Positions 51,571-64,000 of a stretch of DNA of 64,000 bases are shown piece by piece (positions within the stretch are counted from its first letter, which is position 1; each line of letters starts with the position of its first letter). Both the position numbers and the translations under genes were made by a program. The stretch is from Chaetorhynchus papuensis (lineage: Eukaryota; Chordata; Aves; Passeriformes; Rhipiduridae): positions 206,668 through 270,667 of the forward strand of contig VWYX01000862.1 of NCBI GenBank assembly GCA_013396525.1. Direction: 5' to 3'. The notes under the pieces are model-generated. The model had not been told where the DNA came from and did no database searches. It saw nothing but the letters and a program-made list of their open reading frames with translations.

Positions 51571-54500
51571 TTTGCCAGAAATGAATAGGCTGATAAACTG
51601 TGTCAGGGCAAAGTGGCTCCATGTTTTTGTTGGCATGAGTTCCAGTTACTGGGCATTGCAGGGAAGCTTTCAGTGCAATGGATTTAACTAAAAATGAAAG
51701 CTAAAGACTGACTGTATGAATCAGAGGAAGAAGTGGCATGTTAGGAAATGTGCAGAGTAACCAATTAAGCTTTTAAATATCTTAGTTAAACCTTGTTAGC
51801 CCACACTTTCAAATCCACATTGAAAGCAAATTCTTCCCCCTCCCCATGATGAAAGACACACCTTAATTTTTGGGAGGGTGAGATGCTGATGCCAACCTCA
51901 CATTTCTTAGGACGGGTGTGGGAGTTTCCCATTTGTGGCTCTGCTCCAGCACAGCATAATCAGGATAACAGTAATTTTGGCTCCCTGTCTTACTTTCCAT
52001 GCTCTCCATCATGTTCATGACACCACTTTCTCACAGCCATGAGGTCTTGGGAATAAAGTCTGCGCCTGCCTTGCCTAGAGGCAGACGAAAAAGGCATTCT
52101 GGGAGCAGTAGGAAGTGTCTTGTACAAGCCCTGTGCTGCACAGTGGTGCTGCAGTGGAAGAAAGCAAACTGAAAGGATCCCAGCTGCTTCCTGCTGCAGG
52201 ATTCCTGCTCCCCTTGCAGGTGGTCAGAGGAACATGGCACCAAACCACTCTTCAGAGCTCAGTGCATTTTCTCCTGGCTGGCAGCTGGGATCAGAGTAAT
52301 CTGTGTGTGCCCTCTGTGCCATTCCAGGGTGTCCCTGTCCCTGCTTTCCAGTGGTCTTTGGGGATTGCCATGTCAGCACAGTCACTTGGCTGAGACTTGT
52401 CCTCCATTCCAGACTGGAGGGAGGGCTTTAACCCAACCTGAGCACTGTCACTTTTCACACTGTGGAACTTCCTAAGGTTCGTACCATAAATTTCCTTTTA
52501 TTTCTAAGGTATAAAAGCCTCCCCTGGGCCATTTTAATGTGTCCAGTAACCAAAACTATGTATTTTTTTTACAAGAGCAAGTGCACAGCCCCTCCCCTGC
52601 AGTGTCTGTTAGGGTAGGCTGTCCCTGGAAGTGTGTTGACAGAGATTCCAGCCATTACATTCAGACATCCTCATCCTGCACTCTGATTTTCTAATGCAAG
52701 TTGTGGTGGATCCATGGATTTCAGCAGCATTTGTGCGAGTTCAGTTGGTTTCAGCACTGTAAGAGTGGAAGCTGGTGATGTGTTGTGGGGGTCAAGCCAG
52801 CTCAGTCAGCGGGTGGCACAGAAGACAGCTCTTGTTTGCAGACAAATCAAAACAAGCACGGTTGAACCAGTTTCTGAAGGAGAAAAACACTCCTGAATAA
52901 GGGCTAACTTCTCATCAGATTTTTAAATACCCAACTCTGTATTTTTTAGCTTTAGAACTTCTTGAAGCCACTTTTTGATAATAAAACTGACCTACAGGCT
53001 GTTTCCTTGGAAGAATTTAATATAGCCTTAAATCACATCAGCACAATTCTGAAATGACAGGGTCATTGTTCAGTGGTCAAAATAATGTGCAAAAAATGTC
53101 TTCTAGTTTTTAACCATGAGATAACCTTGAGTAATGAAGAGGAAAAAGGTTCTATGACTTCACCCACAATCTGACCATAGAAGAACATCCAGTGCAGGAA
53201 AATAAGATCATCCCCTTCTCTGCTTCTGTAGTATTTAAAATGTCTGATAATTTTCATTCTTAGTTTGCCACTGCTGCTCCAGTGAGTTGGTGTATTTTGC
53301 CCAAAGCAGTGTGAGCTGCACAGTCTGCAGCTTCCTGGTGGGCTTGCAGTGACCTCCCCTTTCATCTGTACCAGAGCAAAATCTTTCAATGTTTGTTTTT
53401 CCCCCATAAGCCATTCCCTGATCCACATTTCTGTTGTGGTGGTGTGCTGTTCGTGTTTTCAAACAATGCCCAGGGCTGGATGAATGCTTTCCAAGTGTGG
53501 TTTCACCTGAGCCATTAAGTGAGCAGTTCTGTTCCTTTGCTGTAGTGATACCTCTGTAGGTGCAGCTTTTAAAGGTATTGGCCTTTTTTGTAGCTTTATT
53601 TATTGAAATGCTGCTCAGTTCTTGTCCCTCACTCTAAAATTCCTGTCCATCATTTCTTGTGATTCTTTCTTACAGAGTTTTTCACTCTGGATTGCAAGGA
53701 TCATTTTTATAGTCAATATTTTTGTATTTTCTTGAAATCAAATCCCCTCACTTTCCATGATGGTTGTTTACCTGCTGTTTTTACCTACACCTGCTGTCTT
53801 GCTGTTTGCTGCTGCAAGAAGAACCCCCCAAAAACCCCATGTTTGCCAGGCAGCCTGGAGCCTTTCACAGTGCAGTAGTAGCAGCCACAGCCTTGACCAG
53901 GTGGGCTTCATCATCTCTTAAATCTTCTCATCATTTACGTGGGATAGGAGAGTTTTGTGCTACTGATGGCAGTCTGGAATTCTAATAGCTTGTAGATTGT
54001 TGGGTTTCATTGGTTGGTTGTTGTTTGGGGTATTTTTTCCCTTCATTTTCTGTCTTGAACCATTATTCTACAGGTGAATAAAAACAGTAGGTTTTGCTGG
54101 AATCTACTCTGGAAAAGAAGGTTGATTGAAAACTTGGACACTTAATATACTTGATTGTATTTAAATATCTGGTAGGTGCTTTAAAGTCCTCGGAAGGTCT
54201 TCTGGAAGCAAATTCCAAAGCTTAGAAATGGGAAGATTAGTTCTTCAGGACTTACTGATACTCACCAATTCTATCTGCCTGCCCTGTGCGTGACTAAGGA
54301 CAGGTGAAATAGCAGAAATGAGAATATTTTGCGGAAGGGAGAGGTCATGCTGTGTGAAATCGCTGGGGAACTGGAAGTGTGCTTTGCCTGGCCCCACACA
54401 CCCCTGTGGCAGCAGCTCGGGAGCCTTCCCGGTGTGACCTGTCCCGAACCACAGGGCCTCCCCGGGCACCGGGAACCGTTCCGAGCAGGAACTCCAGATT

Positions 54501-55917
54501 AAGTAGCATGTAAAGCATTTTCTCTTCTTCTTCTTCTCTAAGATCTGTACCGAGTCTAATCCTCTGAGCAAATAAAGACAGGGAGTGGGCTGAGCGAGGG
54601 CCTTCGCAAGCTGCTTCTGTGAATACTTTCTACCTCTTGTCGTTCATTGCCGGCGGCTCCGCCGGGAGTGGCTCCAGCCGTGTGAGAGCTGCCCTGGGCC
54701 GGGCCGAGGTGCACAGATTCCTGGTGGGGCTGTTTGCTGGGCAGGCACGGGCAGTCCCTGCCTCCCTGGGGATAAATGGAATCGTTTGAGGTACCTGTGT
54801 TTGCATCCAAGGGAAGGAACTGGTGTTTTTCAGGTGGCTCTGAGAGGACTCACAAACACTTTCTCCTCAGCCTCTTGTGCTGCCTCCTGTGTGAAGCAGC
54901 ATCAAATCCTCTCACAATTAATGTTCAAATAACGCAGCGACTGCAGGGAGGGACTTGGTTTTCCAGCTGTGTCAGTGAGGGTTTAGAAAGGGAGAGATGT
55001 GGGAATGTGAAAAGCCAGGATTGTGCAGATCAACCCAGGTGTTTATCTAGAACAAAGAAATGTTACTGATTGCTACTGTGGTTGTGTGTAAGACTGAAAT
55101 GATGAAAGAGAACTGTAACCCTCCCACTCCGAGCCTGAGAGAGACCTGGCATTGGCTTTCTGAACACTTCTGCAACCTGAACCAAAAACCTGCTGTGGGA
55201 ATGTAGACTTACCATAGAGCTGTGGAAGAAAACTTCAATCGTGTCACTTCTCTCGGTCTTCAGAGCAGTCAACATGGTTTTGATGTAGGTTTTAGATTAT
55301 GTATATATAAATCTGATTGAAGTACCAACAGCAAACCATAAATAAAATGTGGACTTAATTGAAGAACGGGCTAGTGGAGGCCTCTTGTGTTGAATTTATT
55401 AAAATACAATGTAACGAAGTTGTTGGAGGAGACTCGTTCTGATGAAGACAGGGAAATAAAGCTGGGGTGCCCTCGAGCTGAGCCAGGTTTGCTGCTGCCT
55501 TTGCACCTCCTGTAGCACCCACGGACCAGCTGCAGTGGCTGGAAACGAGCTGGGAATGCTCCTGGCATCACCTTCGTGCCTGTGAGGGCCAGAGGCTCTG
55601 GGAGTGGCAGCTGCCTCTCGAAGTGAGTGGCTGCTCCAGGGACAGGTGTCCTGTCACATTCCAGGCCGAGAGGAGCCGCTGCAGCTGCCGGGGAGCTGCT
55701 GTGACCCCTGTGCCTGCCACGAGCCCCTTGCTTTGCTCTGCCACAGCAAGGCCCAGCACCCAAAGGAACGTGAGGTGGGTGTAATGGAGAGCTGCTGGAA
55801 ACCTCTGGTTCCCCAGGTTTGCTCTTGAAGATATGCAAATGAAAGTGGAAAACAGTGGCAAATTGCTGGGAATTTGTGATACTAGCATTAAATTAAAAAA
55901 AAAAAAAATTAAAAACA
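51571..55917. other. Region downstream of USP9X: extended 3' UTR or intergenic DNA, no gene seen
   Basis: No exon with recognisable protein was found. AT-rich DNA gives way to a GC-richer, CpG-bearing patch at about 54360-54760. Further AATAAA motifs sit at 52980 and 55341. The latter is followed after some 40 nt by a TTGTGTTG run and could be a distal USP9X poly(A) site. Reading frames here overlap on both strands and look like chance. Confidence 0.5.
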
Positions 55918-56160
55918 TCATGGAAGCGGGTGACACAAGAGGTTCCACCTTGGCATGAGGAAGAACTTCTTTACAGTGAGGGTGGCAGAACTCTGGAACA
56001 GCTGCCCAGGGAGGGTGTGGAGTCTCCCTGTCTGGAGACATTCCAAACCCAGCTGGATGTGTCCCTGTGTCACTGCTCCAGGTGACCCTGCATTGGCAGG
56101 GGGTGGGACTGGGTGATCTCCAGAGGTCCCTCCAACCCTGACAATTCTGTGATTCTGTAA
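55918..56160 (+). mobile_element. CR1 LINE 3' fragment
   Basis: Matches the CR1 3' UTR in order: GAGGAAGAACTTCTTTACAG at 55958, the GAACAGCTGCCCAGGGAGG box, a GGGACTGGGTGATCTCCAGAG-like tail and terminal ATTCTGTGATTCTGT repeats. 5' truncated, and preceded by an A-rich stretch (55893-55916). Confidence 0.88.
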
Positions 56161-57600
56161 CACCTGAGTTTATCCTTGGTCAGTTCAGTCGATGTCGCCC
56201 ATCTGAGTGGACGTGAGTGTGAATTCTCTGGACATCGACATGATGGCAAAACATGAGAATTCAGGATACACTTTGGATGTATCCCAGCAGATCATTGCAG
56301 GATGGGGAGTTGCTGTAAACTGGGAAAAGAAAGCTTTTGATGAAGACAGCAAAAATGTAAAACAACTCCCACGAACGTTTCTGTTCTCACATTTCTCTCT
56401 GAGAATTTGTTAATGCCACAGGACAAAAAAAGCCATTTTTCAATTTAACTTCTGTGGAGGCTGTAATGATTTATTGATCACCCGACTCCCTGAAACCTTT
56501 TAGAATTTGGGCTCCTATGGTTTTTACATTAGCTGAAAATACAGCCCAAAGCATTTCCCTTGGATTTCATAGATACTTACCTGGTAACTTCAGCATAACA
56601 GCCAGGATCATTTTCTTGCTGCTGGCGTTTATTTCCCTCTCATCTTTTTGCAGAAACTCCCTGGAGGGGTTTGCTCTGGCCTCTTTCTACCTCACACAGT
56701 TTCCTTGCATCTCCCTCTGCAGTTCCTCCCTGCTTGCACCAGTGTGTAGCAGGTTGTGGATCCTCCAGAACGGCTCCCCCTTTCTGATTTCTTAAGGCTG
56801 GGCAGTCAGGATTGGGAGATGGAGCCCTGGGAAGCCCTGGGGCAGTGACCTCTCTGGGTGAAATCCTGCTTCTCCCGTGCCTGACTCAGTGCAAGGTGGA
56901 ATTGATTGGTCTGTGCAGCAGCTACAGAGGTGCTGGAAGGGGATAATGATGTTAATGAGGGTTCTGTTACTGTGAAGGAATTTGTGATGCCTGTTGATGT
57001 TTAGGTAGCACTTGGTGCTTCTCAACACACCCTTGGAAAAGTATAAAGAAAATGCTGTTTGATCTTTCAGTAGATGGAAATTTGAAGCCCTTCTAAAGGA
57101 AGACTTTAGTGCTTCACTGGTACGTATCTTCTTTCTCTTTTTTTTGTAAATTTTTTTCTTTTAGCAAACAAAGGCTTATACTGGAAATAACCTCTGAGAA
57201 TTCTGCAGGAACACTTAACACCTTTCTTTAAAACAGTTTGCTTCATTTCGAGATTTCTGATGTCCTTGTAACTGTGCTAATCGTTATGTGAGGGGATTTA
57301 ATAACAATAATGATAATAATTATTATTATCATCATTATTATCATTATCACTATTATGTTACTAACAAGCATGGCTGTAGATTTTTAAGTTTCACCATATC
57401 TATAGTAGCTCATGTCTTCTGTGCAGTATTAGGGTTGGGAATTGAGATGCTCCTTTATGAAGCGAAGTATCCTGGATATGAACCATATAAGCAAATCAAC
57501 TGAGTATTCTGTCATGCTGCTAAAACAGTTGGTTTGAGCAGGAGGTTGCTGATTATGATACACAATTAAAGCATAATTACAACACATTACATAATTACTC
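56161..57600. other. Intergenic DNA, no gene seen
   Basis: No recognisable coding sequence. The only structured element is the AAT/ATT trinucleotide repeat at 57297-57357. Confidence 0.5.
57297..57357. repeat. AAT/ATT/ATC trinucleotide repeat with inverted halves
   Basis: About 60 bp of AAT- and GAT-type triplets that switch midway (around 57320) to ATT- and ATC-type triplets. The two halves are near-perfect reverse complements of each other. Confidence 0.85.
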
Positions 57601-57668
57601 CCACAGCAGGGGGGTTGGAACTGGATGATCTTTAAGGTCCCTTCAACTCCAAACCATCTTATGATTCC
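57601..57668 (+). mobile_element. CR1 LINE 3' tail fragment
   Basis: Only the terminal CR1 segment remains: a GGGGGGTTGGAACTGGATGA run, then CTTTAAGGTCCCTTCAACTC and an imperfect ATGATTCC repeat. About 65 bp. Confidence 0.85.
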
Positions 57669-60029
57669 GTACAATGAGTTGTGGGGTAGAAGTGCAAGGC
57701 CACAGAAGGAACCTGTGCTTTCTATTGAATGTGGTTTGTGTTTATTTTGCTTTATTTACATTTGTTCTTTCCTGTTGGAGCTGCTCCAGCCGAGCCAGGA
57801 CACCCTCCCACCTCACGGCCAGGTTTGTGCTTCCCTGTGGTCAGCAGCTCCTCAGCTCCTGCCCCTCTGCAGTGTCCCTGCCCTGCTCAGTTTCTGATTC
57901 TCAGTGCAGATTCAGAGGGAGCCTCTGCCCTGCTCAGCTGAACCTGCTGCCTGACGCTCGGCCCACACAGAGGACAGGGCTTAACTTCAGCCCCGTTTTT
58001 GTTTTCTGTTCACTGCTTTCACAGAGCCTCCCAGCCTGAAGTTAAGCTTGCTAGGAACCCACTTGTATATTTTTATGGGTATTTTTTTAATTCTTATTGC
58101 ATTGTTAGTTGTCTTAACTTCCCCTGTCAGGTAAACTGCTGGAGTTCACCTCTATTCGACAGCTTAAATTAGACCTTCAGTTTGGAAAATATATTTCAGT
58201 TTACTTAAATTTTTCATTCAAGATTGGTTTCTTTAGAGCCTCTCATTTTTTAGTAGCTTTATCTTACTCCCTCTTCCCTCACGTTTTTCACAGATTTTTA
58301 GCACTGGAGGTGGTGGCGCTGGAGGAGCATTTTGGCCCTGGAGAATGTTTGTCCTGTGGTCACTTGCCAGTATCACTGTGGCTTTTTAAGGTCCGTGTTC
58401 ATGTTGGTAACAAGAGACTGAACTGGAATAGTCATTGCAACTGGAGTTTGGTGAAGGGAGAAAAATCTTTGAAAGCCTCATACTGCTGTGTGAATTTAGA
58501 GACTTCTGGCATCCTTTATGTTTACATTAAATGTGTTTGTAGCTGCATTAAGCACTGTAATATGGCATTTATTAATTTGTAGTAATTTGTATTAATTATT
58601 CCCTACTCACAGACTTGGTGCACTGACCCTGTGGCTGTGAACACCTGTGGGCACTGTCAGAGCCTGGAACAGCAGCAGAGGCAGCCAGGGGTCAGTAACC
58701 ATCTCCCCCTTCCTGAGAAAACCCAAACGTGGTTGGAAACGGTCAGAGACTGAAATACATGGCAGAAACCACAATTTTCTGTGTGTCCTTTAGGTGCAAA
58801 CTGTTGTGGAACATCAGCTGCTCTTCTGGTGGTGTTCGGGAGGAGCGTTACACTTTGGTCCCTGTCAGGAGAGCACAGAAGAGCTGCTGACCTCATGGCA
58901 AAAACAGATGTGAACTTCAGACTTCGCTGGAATTCGAGGAATAGAAAAAGAAACAAAACTTGCCATTGCTTTGTTTCTCCCCAGTGGGATCTGATGCCTT
59001 TCCTCAAGGTGTGGTTTGGGTTTCTCAAATCACCTTTCCCTCCCCAGACACACATGGCCAGCTGCAGTACTGGTTTTGTGGGTGCATGTAGAAACTTTTC
59101 CTGCTTTGCATTCCACTGGATTCCCATCAATGTCAGTCACACTCATCCATGGAAGTCTGGCCTTTGGCCTCCAGCACAGGCAGAGCTGCTGCAGATCTAC
59201 AGGAGCCCTGGCTTTGGGCGTGCTCAGACACAGAGCTGAGCCCCATCTGCTTTCGTCAATTTTCCCCTCCAAAGGTCAGTTCAGAAAAGCTGTAAATGAA
59301 GCCATTTTGCACTAAACCCCATGACTTTTCTCTCATCCCCTTACAAAATGCTGGCTTTTCACAGGACAGCTGTTCCTGTGAGTACACAGCTTCTTAGTGG
59401 ACATCAGCGTTACTGCTCACGTTACTGCAGCACCCTGGAATATCCCATCATGACCAACCTGCAAAGGGGAGATTTCTGAAGCTGCATGCCCTTCCCAAAC
59501 GCTGATGAGCAGAAGAACAGACAACAGTCTCTGTGATACCTCGAATTTCTGAGGCACCTTTCATTTGGCTGGAACCTGACAGTTCCAAAAGGAAGCCCAA
59601 ACCTTGCAGTGAGAACAGCTGAAATACTTCCTAAGTTCTACAACTCTCAAGCTTATCCCCCCGAAGATAAAAATGGAAAACCACTATGATGTTAGAGGTT
59701 ATGAACTTAGAAAACTGAGCATCCTTTCAGCCTGATTCCCAAATTAACTGGGTGACCAAGGGATTCCTTGATAGGTTTGTCCTGCTTTGTCAGGCCTCAG
59801 CTTCCACATAACAAGGCCAACATGAACACCACACCAGGGCACAAGAGCAGCCACACCAGTGTTACTCCAGCCTGTAGGAAGGACCAGCTTACAGACTGCG
59901 AGTGCTGGCTGAGAGGATCCCTGCTCCTCAACGCAAGGGGAAAAACTCCATTTCTCCACTCACAACTTCCTGCGTTGAACATTATCCCAGTTTTCTCCCC
60001 ACTGCAGCAGCAGACACCATGACCTTCAC
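57669..60029. other. Intergenic DNA between USP9X and RPL8, no gene seen
   Basis: Moderately GC-rich DNA up to the RPL8 poly(A) site. Stop-poor frames occur on both strands at 57674-58039 and 58657-59239 but resemble nothing I recognise and overlap each other. They are probably a composition effect. Confidence 0.45.
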
Positions 60030-63687
<3,658 letters not shown>

Positions 63688-63851
63688 GGCGCCCTGCGGG
63701 GACACGGGGACAGCTCAGCGACACCCGGGACACGCTCAGCGACAGCCGCGACTCCCCGGCCCTGCCCCGTGCCCGCCCTGCCCCTTCCCGCGGCCGCCCG
63801 GGCGCGGATGGCGGCGGATCGGGATCGGGATGGCGGCCCTGCCGCTCCTAC

Positions 63852-63882
63852 CTCGTTCCGGCCTCCCCGGGAAAGAAGGAAG
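63852..63882 (-). other. RPL8: RPL8 non-coding exon 1 with 5' TOP tract
   Basis: On the minus strand a C followed by a pyrimidine run (CTTCCTTCTTTCCC, from 63882) is the expected terminal oligopyrimidine start of a ribosomal protein mRNA. The exon ends GAACGAG/GTAGGA at 63852. TOP mRNAs are translationally controlled by mTORC1 through LARP1. The exact start base is inferred. Confidence 0.8.
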
Positions 63883-63948
63883 CGCTGACGTCACACGCGC
63901 GCCGAGGCCCTTCCGGCGCAGTGACGTCACACGGAAGGGGCGGGGCCC
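63883..63948 (-). promoter_or_regulatory. RPL8: RPL8 promoter: two CREs, ETS motifs and GC box
   Basis: TATA-less and CpG-rich. TGACGTCA palindromes lie at 63886-63893 and 63922-63929, each within TGACGTCACAC. ETS-type cores are CTTCCGG at 63910-63916 and CGGAAG at 63932-63937. A GC box (GGGGCGGGG) lies at 63937-63945. CREB/ATF, ETS/GABP and Sp1 would be the expected binders; this is inferred from motifs only. Confidence 0.75.
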
Positions 63949-64000
63949 CGCTGTTCCCGCCCATCTCGGTCGGGCCCGGACACCGGGAGAGCTCCGGGAA

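Noticed and set aside
55371..55838. 155-codon minus-strand frame
   Set aside because: Pro/Ser/Ala-rich low-complexity translation in GC-rich DNA, with competing frames on both strands and no recognisable homology.
58657..59239. Overlapping 157-codon (-) and 152-codon (+) frames
   Set aside because: Long frames on both strands of the same DNA, no known domain, no clear promoter or splice signals. A non-coding RNA here cannot be excluded.

Overview
This is vertebrate nuclear DNA, and almost certainly avian. Genes are split by GT-AG introns, and the repeats are mostly 3' fragments of CR1 LINEs ending in the avian CR1 tail (a GGATGATCTTTAAGGTCCCTTCCAACCC-like stretch followed by ATTCTGTGA-like repeats). 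The CR1 tail subtype ending near 15642 resembles passerine CR1, so a songbird is plausible but not proven.

About three quarters of the window (1-48057, + strand) is the 3' part of USP9X, a giant ubiquitin-specific protease. I could place 32 consecutive coding exons. They join in frame without a gap and encode about 1,964 residues, corresponding to roughly residue 589 to the C-terminus of the about 2,550-residue protein. About a dozen 5' coding exons and the promoter lie upstream of the window. The exons carry the armadillo/HEAT-like scaffold, a ubiquitin-like fold, the complete USP catalytic domain (Cys box in exon W18, zinc-finger CxxC pairs in W20-W21, His box in W22) and the helical C-terminal region with its acidic, proline-rich tail. 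Exon names W1-W32 are local to this window. A long AT-rich 3' UTR follows the stop, with candidate poly(A) signals near 51.5 kb and 55.3 kb.

From about 48 to 60 kb there is 3' UTR and then intergenic DNA holding two CR1 pieces and a trinucleotide repeat. I found no convincing gene there.

At the right end (60.03-63.88 kb, - strand) is a complete RPL8 gene for large-subunit ribosomal protein uL2, converging on USP9X. It has five coding exons totalling exactly 257 codons plus stop, a non-coding first exon with a 5' TOP tract, and a TATA-less CpG-island promoter with two CRE palindromes, ETS motifs and a GC box. Its introns hold a G-rich 19-bp minisatellite abutting a splice donor, a strong hairpin that could be an intronic small RNA, and a CR1 fragment.

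The two genes are both housekeeping but functionally unrelated (protein deubiquitination and ribosome structure). Their adjacency is notable because human USP9X lies on Xp11.4 and human RPL8 on 8q24.3. I found no new multi-gene system here. The most interesting points are that adjacency, an apparent stop gain at the last USP9X codon with the old stop kept next to it, and the structured RPL8 introns.
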